DNA from: Pseudomonas haemolytica
Lineage (GTDB): Bacteria; Pseudomonadota; Gammaproteobacteria; Pseudomonadales; Pseudomonadaceae
Assembly (NCBI RefSeq): GCF_009659625.1
Contig: NZ_VOIW01000004.1
Location: forward strand, 310,001 to 374,000
Length of the DNA stretch: 64,000 nucleotides
Direction: 5' to 3'
Position 1 is the first letter of the stretch. Each line of letters opens with the position of its first letter. A model generated the notes under the pieces. The model was not told where the DNA came from. It ran no database searches and saw only the letters and a list, made by a program, of their open reading frames with translations. Of the stretch, positions 30,225-39,619 are shown piece by piece. Position numbers and translations under genes: made by a program.

Positions 30225-31751
30225 TCAGTGCAATTGGGGTAATACGTGGTGCAGCAAAGTGGGGTCTTCAAGCAGCGCGGCGGCACTGGCGATGTCCGGG
30301 GCCAGCCAGCGATCCTGTTCATACGGCGCAACCTGCTCACGCAGCAGGCGCCAGGCATTCTCGGTGCCCGCGCCGAAGCGCTGGCCTTTGAGGAACTCGA
30401 ACGCCTGGGCCGCCAGCAGGTATTCGATGGCGAGAATCTGGGTAATGTTGGCCAGCACCTGGTGCAGCTTGAGCGCGGCGTTGGTGCCCATGCTCAAGTG
30501 GTCTTCCTGCAAGCCGGAGGTGACGAAGTTGTCGAGCACCGCAGGTTGCGCCAACTGACGGTTCTGCCCGCACAAGGACGCCGCGACGTACTGCACGATC
30601 ATCATCCCGGAGTTGACCCCGGGGTTACTCACCAGGAAGGCCGGCAAGCCGCTGACGTGCGGGTTGATCAGGCGGTCCAGGCGGCGCTCGGCCACCGAGC
30701 CGATTTCGGCCATGGCAATCGCCAGCATGTCCGCCGCCAACGCCACGGACTGGCCGTGGGGGTTGGCCTGGGATACCACGCGGTAGTTGTCCGGCGTGCC
30801 AAGCACCAGTGGGTTGTCCGTGGCGCTGTTGAGTTCGGTCTCGATCTGGCGCGTGGCGTGTTCCACTTGGTCACGCGCCGCGCCGTGGATCTGCGGGATC
30901 GAGCGAATGCTCAGGGCGTCCTGGGTGCGAATACCTTTGCTGCTGGCGATCACTTCACTGCCGTCGAGCAGGGCACGCAGGTTGATGCCGACTTGCTGCA
31001 TGCCCGGGTGCGGTTTGAGGGCGATGATTTCTTGGTCAAAAGCATCGATCTGGCCACGCTGGGCTTCGAAACTCATGGCGCCGATCACGTCGGCCCATTG
31101 CAGCAAATGGTGAGCATCGGCCAGGGCCAGGCAGCTCAGGCCGGTCATGCACGGTGTGCCGTTGACCAGGCACAGGCCGTCCTTGGCACCGAGCACCACG
31201 GGTTGCAAGCCTTCTGCTTGTAATGCTTCTAGCGCCGTCACGATCTGACCGCGGTAGCTCACATTGCCGACGCCGAGCAAGGCCACGCCGATATGGGCCA
31301 TGTGGGTCAGGTAGCCTACCGAGCCCTGGGACGGCACGTGTGGGGTGATGCCGTGATTGAGCAGCGCCAGCAGCGAGTGCACCACCTGCGGATGCAGGCC
31401 GGACTTGCCGTGGCTGTAGTTGATGATCGCCGCGCAGATGATCGCGCGGGTCTGCTCGTCGCTGAGCACCGGGCCGACGCCACACGCGTGGCTCAGCAGT
31501 GTATTGCGCGACAGCTGGCTGAGTTGCTCGCCCTTGAGCGACACATTGCACAACGCGCCCAGGCCGGTGTTGACGCCATAGGCACGCTCGCCGCTGGCAA
31601 CGATGCGTTGCACGATGGCCTGGGCATTGTCGATACGCGCCCAGGCCTGGCCCGAGAGTTCGAGCACTGCGCCATGGCGGGCCACGGCGGTCACGTCCTG
31701 CCAGCGCATCGGGCTGTCGGCGATGATTATTTTTGTTGTTGCCTGGGGCAT
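30225..31751 (-). CDS. Histidine ammonia-lyase-like protein lacking the MIO triad (probable pseudoenzyme)
   Basis: This 508-aa member of the aromatic amino acid lyase superfamily is full length. Where the intact enzyme has [15 protein letters not shown] it reads GSVGYLTHMAHI, so the cofactor-forming Ala-Ser-Gly is missing (position 147). The catalytic Tyr of YSLR is Leu280 (ALSIR), and the Phe of GGNFH is Pro331 (QANPH). Other pocket residues remain: Tyr58, His88, Asn197, Arg283, Glu416. Normal lyase chemistry is therefore unlikely. It sits directly upstream of hutH, so a partner or regulatory role is inferred. The ATG at 31751 has AGAAGG 7 bp upstream. Confidence 0.88.
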   Translation of the reverse strand: MPQATTKIIIADSPMRWQDVTAVARHGAVLELSGQAWARIDNAQAIVQRIVASGERAYGVNTGLGALCNVSLKGEQLSQLSRNTLLSHACGVGPVLSDEQTRAIICAAIINYSHGKSGLHPQVVHSLLALLNHGITPHVPSQGSVGYLTHMAHIGVALLGVGNVSYRGQIVTALEALQAEGLQPVVLGAKDGLCLVNGTPCMTGLSCLALADAHHLLQWADVIGAMSFEAQRGQIDAFDQEIIALKPHPGMQQVGINLRALLDGSEVIASSKGIRTQDALSIRSIPQIHGAARDQVEHATRQIETELNSATDNPLVLGTPDNYRVVSQANPHGQSVALAADMLAIAMAEIGSVAERRLDRLINPHVSGLPAFLVSNPGVNSGMMIVQYVAASLCGQNRQLAQPAVLDNFVTSGLQEDHLSMGTNAALKLHQVLANITQILAIEYLLAAQAFEFLKGQRFGAGTENAWRLLREQVAPYEQDRWLAPDIASAAALLEDPTLLHHVLPQLH

Positions 31752-31786
31752 CTTCATACCTTCTTCAATTCTTGTGCAGCCTTACC

Positions 31787-31818
31787 GGCCTCTTCGCGAG
31801 CAAGCCCGCGAAGAGGCC
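31787..31818. repeat. REP-like palindrome between hutV and the lyase-like gene
   Basis: GGCCTCTTCGCG and CGCGAAGAGGCC pair perfectly around AGCAAGC. It shares the TTCGCGAGCAAGC core with the second REP family and could slow or end transcription between these hut genes. Confidence 0.7.
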
Positions 31819-31842
31819 AGCCAACTCACCACAAACCCCGGC

Positions 31843-32667
31843 TCAGACCACCGCCGCCCGCCGCTGAACAAACCGATCCACATACTCATCCGCCGGCGAA
31901 TGCAAGATCTCCCGCGGCGTGCCGACCTGGATCAGCTTGCCGTCCTTGAGGATCGCAATGCGGTTGCCAATGCGCACGGCCTCGTCGAGGTCGTGGGTGA
32001 TAAACACGATGGTCTTGTGGAGGGTCTTTTGCAGCTCGAGCAACTGGTCTTGCATCTCGGCGCGGATCAGCGGGTCGAGGGCGCTGAAGGCTTCGTCCAT
32101 CAGGATGATGTCGGTGTCGGCGGCCAAGGCGCGAGCCAGGCCCACGCGCTGGCGCATGCCGCCGGAAAGCTGGTGCGGGTATTTGTTTTCGTAGCCCTTC
32201 AGGCCCACGGTTTCGATCCAGTGCAGGGCGCGCTCGGCACACACCTGCTTGGTTTCGCCACGCACTTTCAGGCCATAGGCAACGTTGTCGAGCACGCTCT
32301 TGTGGGGCAACAGGCCGAAGCTCTGGAACACCATGCTGATCTTGTGCCGGCGGAATTGGCGCAGGGCTTCCATGTCCAGTTGCAGGATGTCTTTGCCGTC
32401 CACCAGGATAGCGCCGCTGGTGGGATCGATCAGGCGATTGAAGTGGCGCACCAGGGTGGACTTGCCGGAACCCGACAGGCCCATGATCACGAAAATCTCA
32501 CCAGTGCCGATGCTCAGCGAAAGGTCGTTCACACCGACCACGCAGCCGGTCTCGGCGAGAACCTGGTCCTTGGTCTTGCCTTGGCCGACCATGGCCAGCG
32601 CATCCTTGGCGCGTGCGCCGAAGATCTTGAAGACGTTTTTTACTTCAATTTTGCTGACAGTAGTCAT
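31843..32667 (-). CDS. hutV: ABC transporter ATP-binding protein of the hut cluster
   Basis: This 274-aa ATPase of the quaternary-amine (ProV) type has Walker [10 protein letters not shown], signature [15 protein letters not shown], Walker [13 protein letters not shown] and the switch His in FITHDLDEA. It lacks the C-terminal CBS pair of ProV. It overlaps the permease gene by 4 bp. As recalled, P. fluorescens SBW25 carries an equivalent hutXWV histidine importer. Confidence 0.88.
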   Translation of the reverse strand: MTTVSKIEVKNVFKIFGARAKDALAMVGQGKTKDQVLAETGCVVGVNDLSLSIGTGEIFVIMGLSGSGKSTLVRHFNRLIDPTSGAILVDGKDILQLDMEALRQFRRHKISMVFQSFGLLPHKSVLDNVAYGLKVRGETKQVCAERALHWIETVGLKGYENKYPHQLSGGMRQRVGLARALAADTDIILMDEAFSALDPLIRAEMQDQLLELQKTLHKTIVFITHDLDEAVRIGNRIAILKDGKLIQVGTPREILHSPADEYVDRFVQRRAAVV

Positions 32668-33515
32668 TTGCTCGCCTCATGCCGTGGACGACCATAGGCC
32701 TGGGTAATGCGGTCGATGACCACTGCGAGAATCACGATCGCCAGCCCGGCTTCAAGGCCACGGCCGACGTTGAGGGTCTGGATGCCGACAAGCACGTCTT
32801 CACCCAAGCCACGGGCACCGATCATCGAGGCGATCACCACCATCGACAGCGCCATCATGGTGGTCTGGTTGATACCGGCCATGATGCTCGGCAGTGCCAG
32901 CGGCAATTGCACGCCGAACAGTTGCTGCCAGCGGTTGGCGCCAAAGGCGTTGATGGCTTCCATGACTTCGCCATCGACCTGGCGAATGCCCAGGTCCGTC
33001 AGGCGAATCAGCGGTGGCGCAGCGTAGATCACCGTGGCGAAAATCGCCGGGACCTTGCCCAGGCCAAACAGCATCAGCACCGGGATCAGGTACACGAAGC
33101 TAGGCATGGTTTGCATGATGTCCAGCAGCGGCATCAGTACCGAACGCAGGCGATTGCTGCGGGCCGACAGAATGCCCAGCGGAATGCCGATCAGCACGGA
33201 GATCACCGTGGCGACCATCATCAGTGCCAGGGTCTGCATCAGCTTGTCCCACAGGCCAACCGCGCCCACCAGGAACAGCAAACCGACGATCACCGCCGTG
33301 GTCACCAGCTTGCGCGTGGCGTGCCAGGCAACGCCGCCGACGATGGCCAGCATCAGCCACCACGGCGCCATGCGCAGCAACCCTTCCAGGTTGACGATGG
33401 CCCACAACAGGGTGTCGGAGATGTGCCGGAACACATCGCCGTAGTTGGTGACCAGCGAGTCCACCCAACCGTTGACCCAGTCGGCGATGGAAAACGTAAA
33501 ACTCTCAGGAAACAT
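32664..33515 (-). CDS. hutW: ABC transporter permease of the hut cluster
   Basis: This 283-aa ProW-type permease has about six transmembrane helices and the EAA-loop region [27 protein letters not shown] (its second half is the conserved part). The start at 33515 (MFPESFTF) gives the usual size; the upstream open frame overlaps the intergenic region. It forms the channel of the hutXWV importer. Confidence 0.87.
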   Translation of the reverse strand: MFPESFTFSIADWVNGWVDSLVTNYGDVFRHISDTLLWAIVNLEGLLRMAPWWLMLAIVGGVAWHATRKLVTTAVIVGLLFLVGAVGLWDKLMQTLALMMVATVISVLIGIPLGILSARSNRLRSVLMPLLDIMQTMPSFVYLIPVLMLFGLGKVPAIFATVIYAAPPLIRLTDLGIRQVDGEVMEAINAFGANRWQQLFGVQLPLALPSIMAGINQTTMMALSMVVIASMIGARGLGEDVLVGIQTLNVGRGLEAGLAIVILAVVIDRITQAYGRPRHEASK

Positions 33516-33586
33516 ATCGTGCTCTCGATCCAGTGGGTTGTGGCCAGCCGCCCGGCCACCCCTGAGGGTAGCCGTGCACACTTGAC

Positions 33587-34552
33587 CTACAAGGCCGCGT
33601 CGATTTTCTTGGCTGCGTCGTCGCTCACCCAGGCGTGCCAGACTTCAGGATGTTCCTTGAGGAAAATTTTCGCCAGTTTTGGCGACTCGATTCGCTCCTT
33701 GGCCATGCGAGCGAGGTTCTGGTTGAGCAGGTCGATGGGCAGGTTGACCTTTTCCAGCACGGCCACCAATTCCGGGGCTTGCTCATGGAAAGTCTTGGAC
33801 ACGCCGACCTTGATGCTGACGCTCTTGTCCACACCCGGTTTCTCGTCCAGCTTGACCAGGTCGACCTGGCCCATCAGCGGCGTCGGCGACCAGTAGTAGA
33901 ACAGGATCGGCTCGCCGCGCTTGTAGCTCGACAGTACCGCCGCATCCAGCGCCGGGCCGGTGCCTGGGCGGAAGTTGGTGTAGGTGCTTTCCAGGCCGTA
34001 GCTCTTGAGCATTTCGCTGTTGTCCAGCTCGCAGGTCCAGCCGGCCGGGCAGTTGTAGAACCGGCCCTTGGAGGGCTCTTCCTGGTCCTTGAACACCGAG
34101 GCGTATTTGGCCAGGTCGGCGATGTTTTTCAGGTCCGGGGCCTTGGCTTCCAGCTTGCGCTTGGCGTCGCCTTCGATCACATAACGTGGCACGTACCAGC
34201 CTTCGACCGCACCGACGACCGGGGCACCGACACCGACGACTTTGCCGGCCTTCTCGGCCTTGTTCCAGACTTCGCTGCGGCCTACCCACTCTTCGGCGAA
34301 TACTTGGATGTCGTTACTGCCCAGGGCGTTTTCCATGGTGATGGAATTGCCCGGCAGGCTGTCGGTTTTGCAGTCGTAGCCTTTTTCCAGCACGGTTTGC
34401 AGGATGTCGGTGAGCAACATGCCGCTTTCCCAATTCAGGCCGGCAAATTTCACCGGTTTACCGGACTCGCACCAACCGGCCGCCTGGGCGCCGGCACTTG
34501 CCAGCAAGCCCGCAGAGAACAAGGTGGCGAGCAAGGTCTTATTCATAGTCAT
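33587..34552 (-). CDS. hutX: ABC transporter substrate-binding protein of the hut cluster
   Basis: This 321-aa periplasmic protein has a signal peptide cleaved near AGAQA and a glycine-betaine/proline-type binding fold (OpuAC family). Ligand-box tryptophans are visible (GLNWESG, FAEEWVGRSEVW, FYYWSPTPL). The ATG at 34552 has GGGAG 10 bp upstream. Despite its family it sits in the hut cluster, so histidine or urocanate is the likely ligand. Confidence 0.85.
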   Translation of the reverse strand: MTMNKTLLATLFSAGLLASAGAQAAGWCESGKPVKFAGLNWESGMLLTDILQTVLEKGYDCKTDSLPGNSITMENALGSNDIQVFAEEWVGRSEVWNKAEKAGKVVGVGAPVVGAVEGWYVPRYVIEGDAKRKLEAKAPDLKNIADLAKYASVFKDQEEPSKGRFYNCPAGWTCELDNSEMLKSYGLESTYTNFRPGTGPALDAAVLSSYKRGEPILFYYWSPTPLMGQVDLVKLDEKPGVDKSVSIKVGVSKTFHEQAPELVAVLEKVNLPIDLLNQNLARMAKERIESPKLAKIFLKEHPEVWHAWVSDDAAKKIDAAL

Positions 34553-34621
34553 TGTTGTGACGCTCCCAATCATGAAATGGATTACGGCAGTCAGTAGGCA
34601 TCCTGCCCTGTCCACGTCCCA

Positions 34622-36067
34622 TCAGGCTTGTGCAGCCAGCCCGGTTGTTATGGGTAAAGCGCCCTGCTCTGTTGGCAGGATCAGGTGATCGGGTACCGTG
34701 CCGTGCCATTTTTTCGCACACACGTAATACAGGGCCGCCGGCAGTACCAGGCCGATGATCCATGAAATGTCCACGTCGCCCATCGCGGCCACCCAAGGGC
34801 CGGTGTAGAACTTGGTGGAGATGAACGGCAACTGCACCAGCACGCCGAAGACATACACGCTGATACCCAGCAGGTTCCAGCGACCGTAGCGGCCGTTCGG
34901 GTCGGCCAGTGCCGGCACGTCATAGCGCTCACGGGTGATGCAGTAGTAATCCACCAGGTTGATCGCACTCCAGGGCGTAAAGAACGCCAGCAGGAACAGG
35001 ATGAACGACTTGAACGCACCGAGGAACGAGTGCTGGCCGAGCAACGCGATCAACGTTGCCGTACCGACGATGGCCAGCACGAACAACAGGCGCTGCAGAC
35101 GCGTGACCTCCAGGCGACCACGAAAGCCGCTGACGATGGTCGCAATGCACATGAAACTGCCGTAGGAATTCAGCGTAGAGATGGTGACCTTGCCGAACGC
35201 GATGCTGAAGTACAGCAACGCAGCCGTGGCTCCCGTACCGCTCAAGCCAACGATGTAGGCCACTTCGTGACCGGCGAACTGCCCGTTGGACATGGCCGCG
35301 GCAAACACACCAAGGACCATCGCCACCTGTGCACCGACGACCGAACCTGCGCCAGCAGCGAGAAAGGTTTTCACCGACGACGTACTGCTCGGCAGGTAAC
35401 GTGAATAGTCCGCCACATAAGGGCCGAAGGCGATCTGCCAGGATGCCGCGAGCGACACGGCCAGCAGAAAACTGCTCCAGCTGAAGTGGCGGATCTGCAG
35501 GAGTGCGCCAACATCGGTCTGACTCATCAGGCGACTGAACAGGTAGACAAAGGCAATCACGCCAATGACGCTGGCGACACGGCCGATGAAATGGATCACC
35601 CGGTAGCCCAACACGGTGACCAGCACGATGACACTGGCGAAGATCAGGATGCCGACGCTGTCGCTGACCCCAAACAACTGGCCCAGCGCCTGACCCGAAA
35701 GTACGGTGCCGGTTGCGGTGAAACCAAGGTACATCAAGCAGACCAGAACGATCGGGATGGCCGCGCCATACACACCGAATTGAACCCGGCTGGAAATCAT
35801 CTGCGGCAGGCCAAGCTTGGGGCCTTGCGCCGCATGCAGCGCCATGACCCCGCCGCCGATCAGTTGACCGACCAGCAGACCGATCAACGACCAGAACACA
35901 TCACCGCCCAGCACCACGGCCAGGGCCCCGGTGACAATCGCGGTGATTTGCAGGTTGGCGCCCATCCACAGGGTGAACTGGCTAAATAGACGACCATGTC
36001 TTTCCGCTTCCGGGATGTAGTCGATCGAACGCCTTTCGATCAACGCAGTGGTGTCATGTGCAGCCAT
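34622..36067 (-). CDS. NCS1-family permease, likely urocanate transporter
   Basis: This 481-aa nucleobase:cation symporter-1 (CodB-like) membrane protein has about twelve helices and the loop HAAQGPKLGLPQM typical of the family. The start at 36067 (MAAHDTTAL) has GAGG upstream. Urocanate is an imidazole that resembles NCS1 substrates, and the gene is placed directly after hutU. As recalled, the SBW25 hut locus has a dedicated urocanate transporter; assignment here is by context. Confidence 0.82.
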   Translation of the reverse strand: MAAHDTTALIERRSIDYIPEAERHGRLFSQFTLWMGANLQITAIVTGALAVVLGGDVFWSLIGLLVGQLIGGGVMALHAAQGPKLGLPQMISSRVQFGVYGAAIPIVLVCLMYLGFTATGTVLSGQALGQLFGVSDSVGILIFASVIVLVTVLGYRVIHFIGRVASVIGVIAFVYLFSRLMSQTDVGALLQIRHFSWSSFLLAVSLAASWQIAFGPYVADYSRYLPSSTSSVKTFLAAGAGSVVGAQVAMVLGVFAAAMSNGQFAGHEVAYIVGLSGTGATAALLYFSIAFGKVTISTLNSYGSFMCIATIVSGFRGRLEVTRLQRLLFVLAIVGTATLIALLGQHSFLGAFKSFILFLLAFFTPWSAINLVDYYCITRERYDVPALADPNGRYGRWNLLGISVYVFGVLVQLPFISTKFYTGPWVAAMGDVDISWIIGLVLPAALYYVCAKKWHGTVPDHLILPTEQGALPITTGLAAQA

Positions 36068-36117
36068 GGTGTTCAACCTCTGATGGATTGTCTTAGGTAC
36101 GCCCCCTCCCACATGGG

Positions 36118-37803
36118 TTACTTGATCATCGGAAGGTTGAGGCCCTGCTCCTTGGCGCAATCGATGGCGATCTGGTAACCCGCGTCGGCATGACGCATCA
36201 CCCCGGTCGCCGGGTCGTTATGCAGCACGCGGGCAATGCGCTCAGCCGCTTCGTCGGTGCCGTCGCAGACGATCACCATGCCGGAGTGTTGGGAGAAGCC
36301 CATGCCCACGCCGCCACCGTGGTGCAGCGAAACCCAGGTCGCGCCGCTGGCGGTGTTGAGCAAGGCGTTAAGCAGCGGCCAGTCGGACACGGCGTCGGAA
36401 CCGTCCTGCATGGCTTCGGTTTCGCGGTTCGGGCTGGCGACCGATCCGGAGTCCAGGTGGTCACGGCCGATCACGACCGGCGCGGACAACTCGCCGCTGC
36501 GCACCATTTCGTTGAAGGCCAGGCCGAGCTTGGCGCGCTGGCCCAGGCCAACCCAGCAGATACGTGCCGGCAGGCCCTGGAAGCTGATGCGCTCGCGGGC
36601 CATGTCCAGCCAGTTGTGCAGGTGGGCGTCGTCCGGGATCAGCTCTTTGACTTTGGCGTCGGTCTTGTAGATGTCCTGCGGGTCGCCGGACAGCGCCGCC
36701 CAACGGAACGGGCCGATGCCTCGGCAGAACAGCGGGCGGATGTAGGCCGGTACGAAGCCCGGGAAGTCGAAGGCGTTTCCCACGCCTTCTTCCTGGGCCA
36801 TCTGGCGGATGTTGTTGCCGTAGTCGAAGGTCGGGATGCCTTGTTTCTGGAATTCCAGCATGGCTTTGACGTGCACGGCCATCGACTGTTTGGCGGCCTT
36901 GATCACGGCGGCGGGCTCGGTCTTGGCGCGGGCGCGGTATTCGTCCCAGGTCCAGCCGGCTGGCAGGTAGCCGTTGAGTGGGTCGTGGGCGCTGGTCTGG
37001 TCGGTGACCATGTCCGGGCGTACGCCACGCTTGACCAGTTCCGGCAGGATTTCTGCTGCGTTACCCAGCAGGGCGATGGAGATAGCCTTGCCTTCCTTGG
37101 TGTACTTGGCGATGCGCGCCAACGCGTCGTCGAGGTCGGTGGCTTGCTCGTCGACATAGCGGCTGTTCAGGCGGAAATCGATGCTGACCTGCTGGCATTC
37201 GATGTTCAGCGAGCAGGCGCCAGCCAGGGTTGCCGCCAGCGGCTGGGCGCCGCCCATGCCGCCGAGGCCGGCAGTGAGCACCCAGCGGCCGGTCAGGTCG
37301 CTGTTGTAATGCTGGCGACCGGCTTCGACGAAAGTTTCATAGGTGCCCTGGACAATGCCCTGGCTGCCGATGTAGATCCAGCTGCCGGCGGTCATCTGGC
37401 CGTACATGGCCAGGCCCTTGGCATCCAGTTCGTTGAAATGCTCCCAACTGGCCCAGTGCGGTACCAGGTTGGAGTTGGCGATCAGTACGCGTGGGGCGTT
37501 GCTGTGGGTCTTGAACACGCCGACCGGTTTGCCCGATTGCACCAGCAGGGTTTCGTCGTCGTTCAGGTGAGTGAGGCTTTCGACGATCTGGTCGTAGCAC
37601 TCCCAGTTGCGCGCCGCACGGCCAATACCGCCGTACACCACCAGTTCTTTCGGGTTCTCGGCCACTTGCGGGTCGAGGTTGTTCATCAGCATGCGCAACG
37701 GCGCTTCAGTCAGCCAGCTTTTGGCAGTCAGCGTGTTACCGCGGGCGGCGCGGATTTCGACGTCACGGTATTTTGTAGGCCTGGCTTTCGAAAAATCGGT
37801 CAC
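36118..37803 (-). CDS. hutU: Urocanate hydratase
   Basis: This 561-aa NAD-dependent enzyme hydrates urocanate to imidazolone propionate. Conserved stretches include [26 protein letters not shown] and the active-site region [17 protein letters not shown] start at 37803 (VTDFSKARP) is supported by GAGGAG 8 bp upstream. It is the first structural gene behind the main hut promoter and HutC operator. Confidence 0.95.
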   Translation of the reverse strand: MTDFSKARPTKYRDVEIRAARGNTLTAKSWLTEAPLRMLMNNLDPQVAENPKELVVYGGIGRAARNWECYDQIVESLTHLNDDETLLVQSGKPVGVFKTHSNAPRVLIANSNLVPHWASWEHFNELDAKGLAMYGQMTAGSWIYIGSQGIVQGTYETFVEAGRQHYNSDLTGRWVLTAGLGGMGGAQPLAATLAGACSLNIECQQVSIDFRLNSRYVDEQATDLDDALARIAKYTKEGKAISIALLGNAAEILPELVKRGVRPDMVTDQTSAHDPLNGYLPAGWTWDEYRARAKTEPAAVIKAAKQSMAVHVKAMLEFQKQGIPTFDYGNNIRQMAQEEGVGNAFDFPGFVPAYIRPLFCRGIGPFRWAALSGDPQDIYKTDAKVKELIPDDAHLHNWLDMARERISFQGLPARICWVGLGQRAKLGLAFNEMVRSGELSAPVVIGRDHLDSGSVASPNRETEAMQDGSDAVSDWPLLNALLNTASGATWVSLHHGGGVGMGFSQHSGMVIVCDGTDEAAERIARVLHNDPATGVMRHADAGYQIAIDCAKEQGLNLPMIK

Positions 37804-37871
37804 TGCTGGACTCCTCGGCATGATGCGCGAACATGGATGGTGCGAAGGAGAGTCTTACGCACACATCTTTA

Positions 37872-37885
37872 CTTGTATGTACAAG
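37872..37885. promoter_or_regulatory. HutC operator upstream of hutU
   Basis: CTTGTATGTACAAG is a dyad with 6-bp perfect half-sites, CTTGTA and TACAAG, around TG. It matches the Pseudomonas hut operator pattern TGTA-N2-TACA. It lies between the candidate promoter and the hutU start, as expected for repression relieved by urocanate. Confidence 0.8.
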
Positions 37886-37934
37886 CATATGCAATCGAGC
37901 GGCCAACTTTATGCGCAGGCGGTTTGGATTTTTT

Positions 37935-37950
37935 TGCGAAGTACGTGCGA
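37935..37950 (-). promoter_or_regulatory. Sigma-54-like promoter of hutU
   Basis: On the minus strand TCGCACGTACTTCGCA matches TGGCACG-N4-TTGCW with two mismatches and exact spacing. The mismatch in the -24 GG pair lowers confidence. Sigma-54 dependence would agree with what is recalled for the P. fluorescens hutU promoter under CbrB and NtrC. Confidence 0.45.
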
Positions 37951-38112
37951 GCCTTTGAAATCAAGGCCTCAGGGCTAGATGAAATTTCTTAAGGAGACGT
38001 TTTGCGGCGAGGAGGATTTGTCACGGCAGCGAAACTTTGCGTCACGCTGGGGCATTCGGTAACAAATTGGTGCGCGGGTTGGAAACAGATCTATGGGTCA
38101 TACAAAAACAAC

Positions 38113-38200
38113 TGTGGGAGGGGGCTTGCTCCCGATAGCGGTGTATCAGTTACCTATAAATGACTGACCCACTGCTATCGGGAGCAAGCCCCCTCCCACA
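38113..38200. repeat. REPIN of the GGGAGGGGGCTTGCTCCC family
   Basis: Two inverted arms, TGTGGGAGGGGGCTTGC...CCGAT and ATCGG...GCAAGCCCCCTCCCACA, enclose a spacer containing GGTGTATCAGTTAC and GACTGACCCACTGC. It is almost identical to the copy after ntrC. It lies just after hutD, upstream of the hutU promoter. Confidence 0.92.
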
Positions 38201-38204
38201 TTTT

Positions 38205-38765
38205 TTAATCGCGTGCGGTCAGTTCGATAATGCAGCAACGACCAGTGACCGAGATATCCAGCAAGCCAGTGTTACCGTCCACTTGCAGGCAATCGTGATG
38301 GCCGAGTTTTTCGCCCAGCACCTTCACTTCATCCGCCACGCTGAACGCCAACACCGTCTGCGCCGTGCTGAAAAAACGTTGCACACCATCAATCCACTGC
38401 AGACGCGCCTGGTAACGCTCAGGCGAATAAATCAGGTTGAAATCGCGGATCGGCCCCGTGATCAAACGGCATGACACCTGGCTTTCGCCCTGGAACGCGA
38501 ACGGCTGCAGCGGTAACAAGCCGCGCTGCTCCTCACCATCCACGGTCAATACCATGCCCGCGCCCTTGATTACCGTGATCACGCGCTGGTAGCCAGCGAA
38601 GGTGGAAAAACCACCCGACTCAGCGATATCGGCGATCGACAGGCGCCAGCCAAAACCATCCAGGCCAGCGCCCGCGTCACGGGCAATTTCTTCGGTACTG
38701 CCGCCGCCGTTTTTCCACGGCATGCGCACGTAGTCGGTGGCGCGCCGCACGATCACTTTACTCAT
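38205..38765 (-). CDS. hutD: HutD family protein
   Basis: This 186-aa cupin-like protein has the family signature RMPWKNGGGSTEEIARD near residue 14-30. HutD has no enzymatic step in the pathway; in P. fluorescens it is reported to limit hut expression, possibly by binding urocanate or formylglutamate. It overlaps the hutC stop by 4 bp (ATGA), so repressor and HutD are co-translated. Confidence 0.92.
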   Translation of the reverse strand: MSKVIVRRATDYVRMPWKNGGGSTEEIARDAGAGLDGFGWRLSIADIAESGGFSTFAGYQRVITVIKGAGMVLTVDGEEQRGLLPLQPFAFQGESQVSCRLITGPIRDFNLIYSPERYQARLQWIDGVQRFFSTAQTVLAFSVADEVKVLGEKLGHHDCLQVDGNTGLLDISVTGRCCIIELTARD

Positions 38766-39511
38766 TTACTGAAACGTCCTTCGAGGCTGTGACGGGAACC
38801 GGGGTGGATCAACCGCGCGGCGGTCACCGGCTGGCGACCCGACCAGGTGCGGCGGCGGATCAACAGGCATGGCTCGCCCGGCTCGATTTGCAAAAGCTTG
38901 CACTCGGCGGCGTCGGCAAGGATGGCTTCAACCACATGTTCGCCCTCAGTCAGCGGCGCGACCTGGTTCAAATAGGCATAAGGGGTTTGCTGGGTGAAAT
39001 CCTGCTGCAGGTATTCGGGCGCAACCAGGGCGTTGACGAAACGGTCTTCGATTTGCACGGGAATGTCGTTTTCGTAATGCACGATCAACGAATGGAACAC
39101 CCGCCCGCCTTCGCGCATTTCCAAGGCGACGGCACGCTCGGAACCGGCGGCCTCTTCGCCCAGGGTAATGACCTGGCAAGTATGCCGATGCCCGCGGGAG
39201 GCAATCTCATCGGCAATGTTGTGTACTTCAAACAGCGCTGACTGGCTCTTGGGCTCCGCCACGAAGGTGCCGACGCCCTGCATGCGCACCAGCAACCCTT
39301 CGGCGGTGAGCTCACGCAGGGCGCGATTGATGGTCATGCGGCTGAAACCCAACTGGCTGACCAGTTCGCTTTCCGACGGCACGCGGTAATGCGGCGGCCA
39401 GTTGCCGTTGAGGATCTGCTGGCTGATCATTTGTTTGACGCGGGCATACAAGGGCGCCGGACTTTCGTCCATGTGGGCAGCCAGCGAAGACTTGGCGGGC
39501 GGAGTCGGCAC
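38762..39511 (-). CDS. hutC: Histidine utilisation repressor
   Basis: This 249-aa GntR/HutC-family regulator has an N-terminal winged helix (about residues 20-85, YRVPSESELVSQLGFSRMTINRALREL) and a C-terminal UTRA ligand domain that senses urocanate. A GTG start at 39511 (VPTPPAKSS) is chosen because AAGGA lies 6 bp upstream; the frame stays open further upstream with an unsupported ATG at 39541. It diverges from hutF, with a HutC operator in the shared region. Confidence 0.93.
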   Translation of the reverse strand: MPTPPAKSSLAAHMDESPAPLYARVKQMISQQILNGNWPPHYRVPSESELVSQLGFSRMTINRALRELTAEGLLVRMQGVGTFVAEPKSQSALFEVHNIADEIASRGHRHTCQVITLGEEAAGSERAVALEMREGGRVFHSLIVHYENDIPVQIEDRFVNALVAPEYLQQDFTQQTPYAYLNQVAPLTEGEHVVEAILADAAECKLLQIEPGEPCLLIRRRTWSGRQPVTAARLIHPGSRHSLEGRFSK

Positions 39512-39580
39512 AGGGAATCCTTGCAAGGAGAAAAGATGCATAGATTGCCGGAGTTTACCGAGCAGGCAAACGTCTGTATA

Positions 39581-39590
39581 TGTATATACA
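39581..39590. promoter_or_regulatory. HutC operator between hutC and hutF
   Basis: TGTATATACA is a perfect palindrome fitting TGTA-N2-TACA; a partly overlapping TGTATATGTATA extends it to the left. Its place in the 108-bp divergent region suggests that HutC controls both its own gene and hutF. Confidence 0.7.
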
Positions 39591-39619
39591 AATAAACACA
39601 CGACCGGGGTGCCTTGATC

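Larger units (their letters stand above)
37804..38204. other. 401-bp hutD-hutU intergenic control region
   Basis: No gene was found here. Reading leftward, it holds a REPIN next to hutD, a TGTTAC half-site near 38059-38064 that could be a CbrB contact, a sigma-54-like promoter, a HutC operator and the hutU ribosome site. The length and AT-rich segments fit an enhancer-type control region. Confidence 0.6.

Noticed and set aside
31300..31340. Loss of the MIO triad in the lyase-like gene as a sequencing error
   Set aside because: The change is in frame, flanked by conserved residues, and accompanied by two independent substitutions of active-site residues elsewhere in the gene.
36190..37992. 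A 600-codon open frame opposite hutU
   Set aside because: It is the mirror of a conserved enzyme gene in a low-stop frame; the composition is unlike real proteins of this genome.
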